Below, one piece after another: positions 31,520 to 40,690 of a DNA stretch of 64,000 bases. Under the pieces are notes generated by a model. That model worked only from the letters and a program-made list of their open reading frames with translations. It was not told where the DNA came from and did not search any database. Position 1 is the stretch's first letter. The number at the start of each line of letters is the position of its first letter. The position numbers were made by a program, and so were the translations under genes. This DNA comes from Dyadobacter koreensis (lineage in GTDB: Bacteria > Bacteroidota > Bacteroidia > Cytophagales > Spirosomataceae), in contig NZ_FNXY01000005.1 in assembly GCF_900108855.1 (NCBI RefSeq), forward strand, positions 391,061 to 455,060, read 5' to 3'.

Positions 31520-33121
31520 ATGAAAATGAAAAAAATATCATCATTAATATTAGCAGGGCTTTTGCTAAGTGCAGTGTCCTGCAAGGAATCGGATTTTACT
31601 GATTCGTATGCCGATCCGTCAAAGATTGCTGAAACTACGGTTGAAAAACAGTTTACAGGTTTTCTACAATCTACAAAGGACTACATTCTTCCAGGTTATA
31701 CCAATTATTTCGTAGCACTTCGTACTTCGATCAACCACTATAATCAGGTTACTGGATGGATCAATGATTCCGGACAATATATTCCGGGGTCAGCAGGAAC
31801 AGAAGCGGTTTGGTTTAATTACTATAATATGCTTGCTCAGTATCGCGAGCTTCAAAAAGTATATAATTCTAAAACAGCAACCGAACAAGCTGACCGCAAG
31901 TTCTTCATGACTGTCGCCACCATTTATTTGTATGACCAGACAGAAAGAATGATCGACCTTTTTGGTGCTATTCCTTTTACAGAGGCTGGTATGTTGAGTA
32001 TTAAAGGAGGTGACTATGCAGGATCGTTGGCAAAGTTTGACGATCCGCAAGCGCTTTACACCATGATGCTTGACGATTTGAAAACTATTTCGACAGAGTT
32101 GAATTCAACGACAATTAATGCAGGATACCTTAAATCTTTCCAGACTCAGGATTTTGTAAACAAGGGTGACCTGACAGCGTGGAAGCGTTATAACAATTCA
32201 CTTCGTTTGAGAATGTTGAACCGCGTTTCCGCAGTCGAGACTTTCAAGTCAAGGTCTGCTACTGAAATGGCAGAGATTTTGGGTAATACAACAACCTATC
32301 CGATTGTTGAGACAAATGATCAAAATATTCAGATCAATGTATTTAATATCAATACGGATATTAACTCAAAAGGATTTCAAGATGGTATTGCTTCTAATGG
32401 AAGCTGGTATGGCAACACGGCGGGTAAAAAGATGATTGATTTCATGAATACAAACGCTGATCCTCGTTTGCCAATTCTTTTTGAACCAGGTGCTAATGCG
32501 GCAGGAAAGTATATAGGCATCGATCCAACAGCACCTGCTGCTACACAAACTGCACTTTCGAATGCAGGGCAGGTTGCAATTTACAACCGTTACGTAACGA
32601 GTCATAACCAGTTTTTTCCAGGTGTGATTATTAATACGGCAGAGGTTAACCTGATCAAAGCAGAATATTATCTGAGAGCTGGAAATGATGCATCGGCAAA
32701 AACGGCATACGAAACTGCAATATCCCAATCTACAAAATTCTATAACGGAATTTTGGCGGTTAGTAATGCAACTGGTGTAAATGCTGCGCCGGCTCCTGCT
32801 ACTGATGCTTCAATTGCGGCCTACATTGCAGCAGATGCAGTAAACTGGGATAAAGCAACTTCAAGCACAGCAAAACTTGCTTTGATTGCTACACAAAAAT
32901 GGCTTCATTTCAACCTTGTTCAGCCTTACGAAAACTGGGCAGAAACGCGCAGACTGGATCTTCCAACGTTCTCTTTCCAGGTTGATAATGCAAATAACCA
33001 GACATTACCTCCGGTAAAATGGACGATACCAAGTAATGAGATTTCTTACAATGCTAACAATTACTCATCAGTAAGAGATCAGGATAAGCTTACAACCAAG
33101 CTTTTCTGGGACGTAAAATAG
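31520..33121 (+). CDS. SusD/RagB family substrate-binding outer-membrane lipoprotein
   Basis: The 533-residue protein is the surface lid of the SusC transporter. The lipobox ends at C21 (LLSAVSC) and is followed by KESD, an acidic surface-export signal. The body is of the SusD-like type 2 kind: an N-terminal helical region (about 60-250) with TPR-like elements such as YLYDQTERMIDLFGAIPFTEA, and a C-terminal region with QKWLHFNLVQPYENWAETRR. No enzyme genes follow, so this is a minimal transport pair and not a full polysaccharide-utilization locus. A strong terminator at 33151 ends the operon. Confidence 0.93.
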   Translation: MKMKKISSLILAGLLLSAVSCKESDFTDSYADPSKIAETTVEKQFTGFLQSTKDYILPGYTNYFVALRTSINHYNQVTGWINDSGQYIPGSAGTEAVWFNYYNMLAQYRELQKVYNSKTATEQADRKFFMTVATIYLYDQTERMIDLFGAIPFTEAGMLSIKGGDYAGSLAKFDDPQALYTMMLDDLKTISTELNSTTINAGYLKSFQTQDFVNKGDLTAWKRYNNSLRLRMLNRVSAVETFKSRSATEMAEILGNTTTYPIVETNDQNIQINVFNINTDINSKGFQDGIASNGSWYGNTAGKKMIDFMNTNADPRLPILFEPGANAAGKYIGIDPTAPAATQTALSNAGQVAIYNRYVTSHNQFFPGVIINTAEVNLIKAEYYLRAGNDASAKTAYETAISQSTKFYNGILAVSNATGVNAAPAPATDASIAAYIAADAVNWDKATSSTAKLALIATQKWLHFNLVQPYENWAETRRLDLPTFSFQVDNANNQTLPPVKWTIPSNEISYNANNYSSVRDQDKLTTKLFWDVK

Positions 33122-33150
33122 TTCTGCTTTTATGTTCTTATTTAGATAAT

Positions 33151-33184
33151 CAAAAAGGGTCAGCTGTAAAGTTGACCCTTTTTG
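33151..33184 (+). terminator. Terminator of the SusC/SusD operon
   Basis: The perfect stem AAAAAGGGTCA/TGACCCTTTTT has a 10-nt loop and T run, 30 bp after the SusD stop. Confidence 0.88.
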
Positions 33185-33214
33185 ATATCAATGACTTTAA
33201 TTCAGAAAGAATAA

Positions 33215-33222
33215 TACTTTTG
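33215..33222 (+). promoter_or_regulatory. -7 box before a small membrane-protein gene
   Basis: TACTTTTG matches TAnnTTTG and lies 23 bp before the ATG at 33246, just after the SusD terminator. This supports an independent short transcript. Confidence 0.5.
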
Positions 33223-33245
33223 CATAAACATAAAACACACCCATC

Positions 33246-33392
33246 ATGATCTGTTTCTCCTTTGAAAAAGTCGAATTAATCGGAATAGGCGCTAATCTTA
33301 TATTTCTCGGAGTAGTTGCTTACGTATTGATACTATTAATAATCGCTTTAAACCTCTCCATAAAAGTCCTAAGAAAAAAACTTAAAGAGTAA
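33246..33392 (+). CDS. Small putative single-pass membrane protein (48 aa)
   Basis: The 48-codon frame runs ATG to TAA. It encodes a short N-terminus, one long hydrophobic helix (about 12-36: ANLIFLGVVAYVLILLIIAL) and a basic tail ending in LRKKLKE, consistent with an inner-membrane protein whose C-terminus is in the cytoplasm. A -7 box is well placed and a terminator isolates it from the SusD gene. It converges on the FG-GAP gene 15 bp away. I recognise no family. The composition and context make it more than a chance frame. Confidence 0.5.
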   Translation: MICFSFEKVELIGIGANLIFLGVVAYVLILLIIALNLSIKVLRKKLKE

Positions 33393-33407
33393 ACGAGATT
33401 TTTGAAG

Positions 33408-34973
33408 TCACTTCGTCTTATTCTCCAAAACCAAAAGCTGCGGATAAACTGTAATACCTTGAAACATCAGGACTGTCAGTTCTGAGATATTATGAAAATA
33501 GGAGCCTAGAATAATATCTTCATCGCCATCCTTGTCATAATCCGCGGACTCCATAATCATCCATTTTCCAGAAACTCCTTCGGGCGTAGAATATGGCTTG
33601 AAATTTAAATTGCCTTCATTAGAAAGGTATATGAAACCCTGCTCTGGATTATCAAGATCAGTGTAAAAAGAGGTAGCAGCAATGTCAATATCACCGTCAC
33701 CGTCGAAATCCCGGGCCATCGCTTTACTGGCCCCATATAAAGGATAAAACCAGGCGCGTTTAAAATTATCTTTACCGTCATTTAAATAAATGCGGATACC
33801 GTGGTAGTTTTTCTTAATCCCTGAATAATCCCAGTTATCTCCATTGGTCAGAATAATATCCTGAAAACCATCCTTGTTAAAATCGGCCAGTTCAAAATAA
33901 ATAGAGCCGAAAACAGGAGGAAATTGCAGAACCACTTTTTCCCTGAATTCATCGTTTCCCAAATTGTAAAATATCGAAATTTCCTCTCTCGCCTGTGTCA
34001 TTAATGCTATGATATCAGGTTTTTTATCATTGTTAAAATCGGCAATTTCGACTTTTCTGGCTCCCGGCAATTCTTTAAGGACGTGTTGCTTTTTAGATTC
34101 AAAATTGTCCAGCCATAACAGCCTCCCCGTATGATTTCCAAACTCGGAGATAATAACATCCTCTTTCCCATCCATGTTGAGATCAGTCGCCACAAAATTT
34201 ACCGGCCTGTGCAGTAAATGGATATTAATATTAAACTGATCTTTTTTGCCCTCTTTTACCAATGATTCAAGACTTCCGAATTTTTGCTGGGAGGGTTTCA
34301 GTGAGCCGACAGACAATAATCTCGGTGAGGCGTTGTCAGGAAAATCAATGTCAGATGCTGGCGTGCTGATCCAGATAGAATCCTTTTGCTGAAATTTTTC
34401 GTCAAGTATGTACAGTGTGTTTTGTGCATCGCCCACATAAAGCTGTGAGGATTTTTTATCAAATTTCAGGAGTGTCGTTTGCGGAAACATTTTTTTGCCA
34501 ACGAAAACTGCTTTTGCTTGAAAAAAAGATAGCTGGTTGGTAACAATTGGTCCTGGCTTCTGAGGAATGGGTTTTTCAGGTGCTTCTTTTTCGTAATACT
34601 CAACGATTTTTTTCCAATCCTTCCGGGAAATAGAAGCTGTCCGGGGATAAACATTCAAGTCTCGAACCAACTTTTCTTCCTCGGCAAGCATGTCTTCATA
34701 AACATTTTTGCCGGATGGATTTATTCCCATACGATAACCCATATTCGGCAATACCGAAGTTGTCCAGGTTTTTTTATCTAACAGGGAAGGACTTGGAAAA
34801 AGGTGGCAGGTGGCGCAATATTGTCCTGCTAATTGCTCGCCAGTAGGTAAGGAATCAGATAGCGAAACTGAATTTAGTGGAGTTAAAACGTCATTATTTT
34901 TTGTATCGATAAAAGCAAAAGCTGTTATCCAAAGAGAAAGGAGTGTAACAATTACGTATTTGTAAACAGGCAT
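33408..34973 (-). CDS. Secreted c-type haem and FG-GAP/VCBS repeat protein
   Basis: The protein has 521 residues. An N-terminal signal or anchor (about 5-22) is followed by one haem-attachment site CATCH at 53-57, in a mini cytochrome c domain to about 135. Then comes a beta-propeller of FG-GAP units, each with a calcium-binding DxNxDGxxD loop: DLNMDGKED, DFNNDKKPD, DFNKDGFQD, DFDGDGDID and DYDKDGDED. It should sit in the periplasm or at the surface. The pairing suggests electron transfer tied to binding or oxidation of a ligand, but no reaction can be named. It is monocistronic. Confidence 0.85.
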   Translation of the reverse strand: MPVYKYVIVTLLSLWITAFAFIDTKNNDVLTPLNSVSLSDSLPTGEQLAGQYCATCHLFPSPSLLDKKTWTTSVLPNMGYRMGINPSGKNVYEDMLAEEEKLVRDLNVYPRTASISRKDWKKIVEYYEKEAPEKPIPQKPGPIVTNQLSFFQAKAVFVGKKMFPQTTLLKFDKKSSQLYVGDAQNTLYILDEKFQQKDSIWISTPASDIDFPDNASPRLLSVGSLKPSQQKFGSLESLVKEGKKDQFNINIHLLHRPVNFVATDLNMDGKEDVIISEFGNHTGRLLWLDNFESKKQHVLKELPGARKVEIADFNNDKKPDIIALMTQAREEISIFYNLGNDEFREKVVLQFPPVFGSIYFELADFNKDGFQDIILTNGDNWDYSGIKKNYHGIRIYLNDGKDNFKRAWFYPLYGASKAMARDFDGDGDIDIAATSFYTDLDNPEQGFIYLSNEGNLNFKPYSTPEGVSGKWMIMESADYDKDGDEDIILGSYFHNISELTVLMFQGITVYPQLLVLENKTK

Positions 34974-35012
34974 TCCTGAAACTTATTTGGTTAATTTATA
35001 ACCCTAAAACAC

Positions 35013-35048
35013 AGAGAAGCCAACACGAAACTACTTGTTGACTTCTCT
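35013..35048 (-). terminator. Terminator after argH
   Basis: The arms AGAGAAG/CTTCTCT are extended by CAAC/GTTG after one mismatch. The hairpin is 25 bp beyond the argH stop, on the minus strand. Confidence 0.5.
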
Positions 35049-35072
35049 TATCCATACTGATCATTTTCTTTG

Positions 35073-36410
35073 TTAAGAAACAATCAGATCGCTTAAAGCC
35101 TTTTCAACCTTTTCAAAGCCGAACCGGGCCAACTCCTGATCCATCCGGGCTTTGATCAAATCGTTCTGTAAATTTCCTATGCTGCCTTCATGCGTGTGTT
35201 TCAAATCACGAGGAGCAGTATAACTTCCATCTCCGATTTCAGCACCAACCTGACGGTAAGCGTCGCGGAAAGGAACACCATTTATGACCAATTCATTGAC
35301 ACGTTCTACACTAAAAAGAAGATCATATTTTGTATCAGCCAGTAAGTTCTCCTTCACCCTGATATTTTCCAGCATAAACGTGGCAACATCCAGACAATCC
35401 AGAATTTCATCAAAAGCCGGCATCAGGATTTCTTTCAGCAGCTGCATATCACGATGATATCCGGAAGGAAGATTGCTCAAAACCATCGTAACTTCCATCG
35501 GCAGTGCTTTCATACGGTTTGTTTTTGCGCGAAGTAATTCAGCCACATCCGGATTTTTCTTATGCGGCATAATACTGCTTCCCGTGGTCAGGTCATCCGG
35601 CAAAACGATAAAACTGAAATTCTGGCTGTTGTACAGACAAACATCCATCGCAAGCCTTGAGACGGTTGCTGCAAGCGAAGCAATCGCTGTGAGCGCTGCC
35701 TGTTCCGTACGTCCACGGCTCATTTGCGCATATACTACATTATGGTGCATTCCCTCAAAACCTAACAATTCAGTTGTCAAAGTACGGTTTAATGGAAAAG
35801 AAGAGCCATAACCAGCGCCAGACCCAAGCGGGTTTCTGTTTGCCAGACGATAAGCTGCATTTAATTGAATGACGTCGTCAATCAAAGCTTCTGCATAAGC
35901 ACCAAACCATAATCCGAAAGAAGAAGGCATGGCAATCTGCAAATGTGTGTAACCCGGCAATAAGTCGTTTTTATGTTTTTCAGACTGGCTGATCAAAACA
36001 TCGAAAAGTTTTTCTGCTGCCCGAACAACCTGAAAAAGGCGGTCGCGGGTATATAGTTTCATATCAACTAAAACCTGGTCATTTCGCGAACGTCCGCTAT
36101 GAATTTTCTTGCCGACATCACCCAGTTTGCGCGTCAGCATTAATTCCACCTGTGAATGAACATCTTCAACGCCCTCTTCAATGATAAAATTTCCTAACTG
36201 AATTTCTTTGTAAATTGAAAACAGCTCAACTTTCAGCGCAGAAAGGTCGTCAGCAGTTAATAAACCGATCGTTTCCAGCATTGTGGCATGCGCAAGATTT
36301 CCAAGCACATCGAATTCAGCAAGGAAAAGATCCATTTCACGATCACGACCAACGGTGAAGCGCTCAATTTTTTCAGAAGTTACAGTATTTTCTTTTTGCC
36401 AGAGTTTCAA
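35073..36410 (-). CDS. argH: Argininosuccinate lyase
   Basis: The 445-residue enzyme is the last step of arginine synthesis and releases fumarate. The superfamily signature GSSIMPHKKNPD is present in the second half, SGRSRNDQVLVDM near residue 108, and GYTHLQIAMPSSFGLW supplies the catalytic His region. The length is close to the usual 450-460. It is monocistronic, and the other arginine genes except argB are not in this window. Confidence 0.94.
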   Translation of the reverse strand: MKLWQKENTVTSEKIERFTVGRDREMDLFLAEFDVLGNLAHATMLETIGLLTADDLSALKVELFSIYKEIQLGNFIIEEGVEDVHSQVELMLTRKLGDVGKKIHSGRSRNDQVLVDMKLYTRDRLFQVVRAAEKLFDVLISQSEKHKNDLLPGYTHLQIAMPSSFGLWFGAYAEALIDDVIQLNAAYRLANRNPLGSGAGYGSSFPLNRTLTTELLGFEGMHHNVVYAQMSRGRTEQAALTAIASLAATVSRLAMDVCLYNSQNFSFIVLPDDLTTGSSIMPHKKNPDVAELLRAKTNRMKALPMEVTMVLSNLPSGYHRDMQLLKEILMPAFDEILDCLDVATFMLENIRVKENLLADTKYDLLFSVERVNELVINGVPFRDAYRQVGAEIGDGSYTAPRDLKHTHEGSIGNLQNDLIKARMDQELARFGFEKVEKALSDLIVS

Positions 36411-36428
36411 AATCGGTAGACGAATTAT

Positions 36429-36701
36429 GGTTACACAGAGGTGCGCAGGGTAGGAAAGTGAAACACATCGGTGTTAATTCCAGTCAATCATGCGCTTAAT
36501 GCTACAAATTTACAATCAATTGAGGAAACTCAGAGGAAATTGTTTTGCTAATGTGTCAGGTTACACAGATCGGACACCGCGCGCGGGGCACAGCGTTAGG
36601 TACACAGAGCTTTGATTTAAGTTAATGGACAAGCACAGCATTGTTATTCAGGAAAGAAAATTCTGTGCCCCTCTTTTTTCTCTGTGGTTCTCTGTGTAAC
36701 C
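36429..36701. repeat. Intergenic ACACAGAG-type repeats with 12-bp inverted ends
   Basis: GGTTACACAGAG at 36429-36440 is the exact reverse complement of CTCTGTGTAACC at 36690-36701. Further partial copies are at 36559-36569 (GGTTACACAGA) and about 36599 (GTACACAGAG). The interval (298 bp between argH and the NlpC gene) has no gene. It looks like a small non-coding dispersed repeat, but more than this one locus would be needed to be sure. Confidence 0.5.
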
Positions 36702-36708
36702 TAAAAAA

Positions 36709-37215
36709 TCAGTTAATCATTCGCCGAATCGCTACAAAGCGTTTTTGATAATAATCAGCACTCAGCAGATCGTAGCGTACGCCTCCGTTAAAGGCAGAAT
36801 GTATAAAACGGATATAACCAGGAGCGGTTTCGGTAATGATCCCGACATGACCAATTCTGGAATCTTTTGAACTCTGTCCTTTAAAAAAAATAAGATCGCC
36901 TTTGCGTGCTTTGGAAAGATCAATTTCTTCTCCCTTTTCTGATTGTGCCGCGCTGGAATGAGGCAGGGAAATATCCCATTTGCTAAAACAATAACGGACA
37001 AATCCGGAACAGTCAAAGCCTTTTTTTGAGGAACCGCCGGAACGGTAAGGAATATGTAAATGCTTGTTTGCGAAAGAAACCAGTGACTCGATCGCATTTA
37101 GCGTATCTGCATCAACCTTCTGTGGATTTTTTGATTGGGCATTGGCAGGATTGCCGAAAAAAACAGCGCAAAAAAGTAAGCCTAGGAAAACGGTACGTTG
37201 AATCGTAATAAACAT
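36709..37215 (-). CDS. Secreted NlpC/P60 family cell-wall endopeptidase
   Basis: The protein has 168 residues. The signal peptide is residues 1-26 (cleavage near ANAQ) and the rest is one NlpC/P60 domain. The nucleophile is C69 in FDCSGFVRYCF, the His is in SRIGHVGIITE, and KARKGDLIFFKG is the conserved strand. It should cut peptidoglycan stem peptides in the periplasm. No SH3 or LysM targeting domain is present. It is a single gene diverging from purM. Confidence 0.92.
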   Translation of the reverse strand: MFITIQRTVFLGLLFCAVFFGNPANAQSKNPQKVDADTLNAIESLVSFANKHLHIPYRSGGSSKKGFDCSGFVRYCFSKWDISLPHSSAAQSEKGEEIDLSKARKGDLIFFKGQSSKDSRIGHVGIITETAPGYIRFIHSAFNGGVRYDLLSADYYQKRFVAIRRMIN

Positions 37216-37446
37216 TCAGCTTGGTTTAGGTTCTGGGTATTAAACTCCTAATCAGTAGAATATATTGTCTTTTCAAATTTGACCTTCGAAGTGTAAAGCT
37301 AACGATCATTTTTGGTTTAAAAAATTTTAACTTTTATCAATTTGTTAAATTTTTCTGTTTTAGCTGTTAACTCACTTAGGTCCAGTACTTACGGTAATCT
37401 CCAACGTTATCCGGAGATGAAGCTTCATTCCACCCATCTTTTTTGC

Positions 37447-37454
37447 TATTTTTG
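37447..37454 (+). promoter_or_regulatory. -7 promoter box of purM
   Basis: TATTTTTG matches TAnnTTTG, 42 bp before the chosen ATG. It lies inside the longer open frame, which is an argument for the downstream start. Confidence 0.5.
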
Positions 37455-37496
37455 TGCCCTTCAAAAGATTATTCAAGAATTAACCATACCTATTGC

Positions 37497-38669
37497 ATGG
37501 AAACCACCGACCGTTATTTGCAACGCGGCGTATCTGCATCGAAAGAGGACGTACATAAGGCAATTGAAAAAATTGACAAAGGATTATATCCCAAAGCATT
37601 TTGCAAAATTGTGCCTGATACGCTGGCCGGTGATCCTGAGTATTGTACAATAATGCACGCGGATGGCGCTGGTACAAAAACTTCGCTGGCGTATTTATAC
37701 TGGAAAGAAACCGGAGATATTTCGGTCTGGAAAGGTATCGCTCAAGATGCGATTGTGATGAATACCGACGATTTGTTATGCGTAGGCGCAACCGGTCCGA
37801 TGTTATATTCATCGACGATCGACAGAAATAAAAACAGGATTCCGGGTGAGGTGATTGCGGAAGTGATCAACGGCGCGGAGGAAATCCTGGATATGCTGCG
37901 CAGTTATGGCGTGGAAATATATAGCACGGGCGGCGAAACGGCCGACGTGGGTGATCTGGTAAGAACTGTAACGGTTAACAGCACGGTCATCGCCAGAATG
38001 AAAAGATCTGAAGTTGTCGATAACGCCAATATTAAAGCAGGTGACGTAATTGTCGGACTTGCATCTTACGGACAGTCAACGTATGAAACTTCATATAACG
38101 GCGGAATGGGAAGCAACGGATTGACATCTGCCCGTCATGATGTTCTGGGTAAATATCTTGCTGAGAAATATGGTGAGAGTTTTGACCCGGAGGTAAGCAG
38201 TGATCTGATTTACAGCGGCTCGAAAAAATTAACGGATCCGGTTGCAGGAACGCCGTTGAATGTTGGCCAGTTGATACTTTCGCCAACACGTACCTACGCG
38301 CCAGTTGCCAAGGCATTACTTGACGAACTTCGTCCGCATATTCATGGAATGGTTCATTGCAGCGGCGGAGCGCAGACCAAGATTTTACATTTTATTGACA
38401 ACCTACATATCATCAAAGATAATCTGCTGCCGGTTCCTCCTCTATTCAAATTGATCCAGGAAGAAAGCGGTACTTCATGGCAGGAAATGTATAAGGTTTT
38501 TAACATGGGCCATCGCCTGGAAATTTATTTAGCCGAGGAACATGCAGCACGTGTAATCGAATTGTCACAGTCATTTGGCATAGAGGCGCAAATTATCGGT
38601 CGTGTGGAAGCTTCACCCGTGAAAAAACTTACCATTTCAAGCGAGGCCGGTACTTTTTTGTATGAATAG
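37497..38669 (+). CDS. purM: Phosphoribosylformylglycinamidine cyclo-ligase (AIR synthase)
   Basis: This purine-pathway enzyme makes aminoimidazole ribonucleotide with ATP. The start at 37497 (METTDRYLQRGV) is preferred over an upstream ATG at 37443, because that extension covers the -7 box and is not family-like. The 390-residue length is typical of the longer Bacteroidota form. Motifs: ADGAGTKTSLAYLYWKETGD (ATP/Mg loop), STGGETADVGDLV, GLASYGQSTYET and the C-terminal MVHCSGGAQTKILHF. A very long hairpin terminator follows. Confidence 0.92.
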   Translation: METTDRYLQRGVSASKEDVHKAIEKIDKGLYPKAFCKIVPDTLAGDPEYCTIMHADGAGTKTSLAYLYWKETGDISVWKGIAQDAIVMNTDDLLCVGATGPMLYSSTIDRNKNRIPGEVIAEVINGAEEILDMLRSYGVEIYSTGGETADVGDLVRTVTVNSTVIARMKRSEVVDNANIKAGDVIVGLASYGQSTYETSYNGGMGSNGLTSARHDVLGKYLAEKYGESFDPEVSSDLIYSGSKKLTDPVAGTPLNVGQLILSPTRTYAPVAKALLDELRPHIHGMVHCSGGAQTKILHFIDNLHIIKDNLLPVPPLFKLIQEESGTSWQEMYKVFNMGHRLEIYLAEEHAARVIELSQSFGIEAQIIGRVEASPVKKLTISSEAGTFLYE

Positions 38670-38702
38670 TATCACAACTGTTGCGTAGAAAAAAGAACTC
38701 AT

Positions 38703-38758
38703 AAAGCAGGTGGCCGGTATGAATCAAATTTTTTTGATTCATACCGGCCACCTGCTTT
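38703..38758 (+). terminator. Very strong hairpin after purM
   Basis: Perfect 26-bp arms (38703-38728 and 38733-38758) with a TTTT loop are GC-rich in the middle (AGGTGGCCGG/CCGGCCACCT). Only a short T run follows, so it may also act as an RNA-processing or bidirectional stop signal. Confidence 0.75.
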
Positions 38759-38908
38759 TGCTGGATACCTGCCAGTAAAAAGCTTTTAAAGGAATGTTGT
38801 TCTGTAATTACTTGAATATGAGTGTTTGAGAGTGAGTTTTGGCATGAATATTTTAAATGTAACTTTTATTATAATTCTGTTACTTCTCAACGCTAAAATT
38901 CAGGATCT

Positions 38909-40627
38909 ATGAAAAAAATTGACTCAACAAGCACAATGGTTTATCTTACTTCTCTGCTATTTTTTTGTTTAAGCTTTTCTGCAATTTTTTCGAAAGCGCA
39001 ACCGACGGTGAAATTTGATCCTGTTATTACAGGTTTGAGTTCTCCAATGCAAATTGTTCATGCAGGTGATGGTACAGATCGTCTTTTTATAGTTCAAAAA
39101 GGCGGCAGTATTGAAGTTTATGACGATCAGTATATTAGTAAAGGCACATTCCTCACGATAACGGATTTGGTGTCGTCTGGAGAACAGGGATTGCTGAGCA
39201 TGGCTTTTCACCCAAATTACGCGACAAATGGTTTTTTCTTCATTTATTATACCAATACTGCCGGAGATCTGGTTGTAAAAAGGTTCAAGGTCAGCAGCGA
39301 TATGAATGTTGCAGATCCGTCTTCAGGAGTTGTTGTTTTGACAATACCTCATCCAGGGCAGGCTAATCATAATGGAGGTGAAATGCATTTCGGACTCGAT
39401 GGGTATTTATATATTTCAACTGGCGATGGCGGCGGCGGCGACGACCCCAATAATAATGCTCAAAATACAAACGTTCTGTTGGGGAAAATCCTGCGAATTA
39501 ATGTCAACACTTCTTTAACTGCACCCTATTATTCCAATCCCGCGGATAATCCCTTCAACGGAACAGATGGTGAGAAAAATGAAGTTTTCGCCGTAGGCCT
39601 TCGCAATCCATTTCGCTGGAGTTTTGACAGACAGACGAATGACATGTGGATTGGAGATGTCGGCCAGGGAGCAGAAGAAGAAATAAATCGCCGTACGGCG
39701 TTGACTACACTGGGAGCCAATTATGGCTGGAGGTGTTACGAGGGGAACGGAGCGCATATTACGGGAGGATGTGCTGATGAATCTCAATTTCATTTTCCGA
39801 TACATACCTATCCAACAGGGTCAGCGGCCGGACAATCGGTCGTTGGAGGGATTGTCTACAGAGGTGTCCAAAGTCCACTTCTACGAGGATATTACATCGG
39901 TACAGATTTCTATTCAGGAGATTTACATATTATCGGCCCGTTTAATGATCCGGAAGACGTGGCAACAACTTCCGTTCTTTCGTCGACATATACTTCTATC
40001 TCGGATTTTGGCGAATCAGAAAACGGAGAAATGTTTGCTGTACAGCTGTCGACAGGGACTATATATGCATTGTCAGATTCGGAGCCTTTGCCAGTTACGC
40101 TCATGAATTTTACAGGTACCCAAAGTTATGAGGCCGTACGTCTGACCTGGGAAACTACCTTAGAAACAGATTTTCGGCAATTTGACATAGAATATAGCTC
40201 CAACGCTAAGGTTTTTAATAAAATAGGAACTGTGGAATCACGCAAAAATTCGACTGGGTCGAGCTATCAATTTTCTCATATAATAACTTCGGAAGGGCCA
40301 AAATACTACCGGTTGAAGATGGTGGATGATGATAATACTTTTAAATATTCCAAAATTATAAGCCTGGGGCAAAATACAGAAGAATTAACAGCCAATTTCA
40401 TCAGGCCATCGTTTATTGATAACAAAACGCTGAATGTGTTACTGGAAGAACCATTTCATTCCCTGGAACTTGTAAGTACGAACGGCAGCATATTATTTAA
40501 AAAAGACATATCCAGTCAAACCGGAAATTTCACAATTCCGATGGAAACAACAGCATCAGGAATGTATATCGTCCGATTACAGAGCGAAAACAAAATCGTC
40601 AATCAGAAGATTCTGGTATCTCAATGA
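38909..40627 (+). CDS. Secreted PQQ-type (GSDH) sugar dehydrogenase with T9SS sorting tail
   Basis: The 572-residue protein has a signal peptide (about 1-30, cleavage near SKAQ). Next is a six-bladed propeller of the soluble glucose/aldose dehydrogenase family (about 35-400): SGEQGLLSMAFHPNYATNG, HNGGEMHFGLDGYLYISTGD with the catalytic His region, and GLRNPFRWSFD. Then comes a fibronectin-like stretch (LTWETTLETDFRQFDIEY) and a C-terminal type IX secretion signal ending ASGMYIVRLQSENKIVNQKILVS. It is likely exported and oxidises sugars at the cell surface. PQQ-synthesis genes are not in the window. Confidence 0.9.
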   Translation: MKKIDSTSTMVYLTSLLFFCLSFSAIFSKAQPTVKFDPVITGLSSPMQIVHAGDGTDRLFIVQKGGSIEVYDDQYISKGTFLTITDLVSSGEQGLLSMAFHPNYATNGFFFIYYTNTAGDLVVKRFKVSSDMNVADPSSGVVVLTIPHPGQANHNGGEMHFGLDGYLYISTGDGGGGDDPNNNAQNTNVLLGKILRINVNTSLTAPYYSNPADNPFNGTDGEKNEVFAVGLRNPFRWSFDRQTNDMWIGDVGQGAEEEINRRTALTTLGANYGWRCYEGNGAHITGGCADESQFHFPIHTYPTGSAAGQSVVGGIVYRGVQSPLLRGYYIGTDFYSGDLHIIGPFNDPEDVATTSVLSSTYTSISDFGESENGEMFAVQLSTGTIYALSDSEPLPVTLMNFTGTQSYEAVRLTWETTLETDFRQFDIEYSSNAKVFNKIGTVESRKNSTGSSYQFSHIITSEGPKYYRLKMVDDDNTFKYSKIISLGQNTEELTANFIRPSFIDNKTLNVLLEEPFHSLELVSTNGSILFKKDISSQTGNFTIPMETTASGMYIVRLQSENKIVNQKILVSQ

Positions 40628-40637
40628 GGCTAATAAA

Positions 40638-40683
40638 AGATCAAGAAAAAAGCATGTTCCGAGACATGCTTTTTTCTTGATCT
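40638..40683. terminator. Bidirectional terminator between convergent genes
   Basis: Perfect 20-bp arms (40638-40657 and 40664-40683) with a 6-nt loop have A-rich and T-rich parts inside the stem, so both strands give a hairpin with U run. It serves the sugar dehydrogenase and the GT9 gene. Confidence 0.85.
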
Positions 40684-40690
40684 GAAAACC

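Noticed and set aside
28173..33121. Full polysaccharide-utilization locus
   Set aside because: Only SusC and SusD are present; no glycosidase, SusE/F-like or regulator gene is adjacent, so a substrate cannot be assigned.
37443..37496. Upstream start for purM
   Set aside because: It would cover the -7 promoter box and adds 18 residues that do not resemble PurM.
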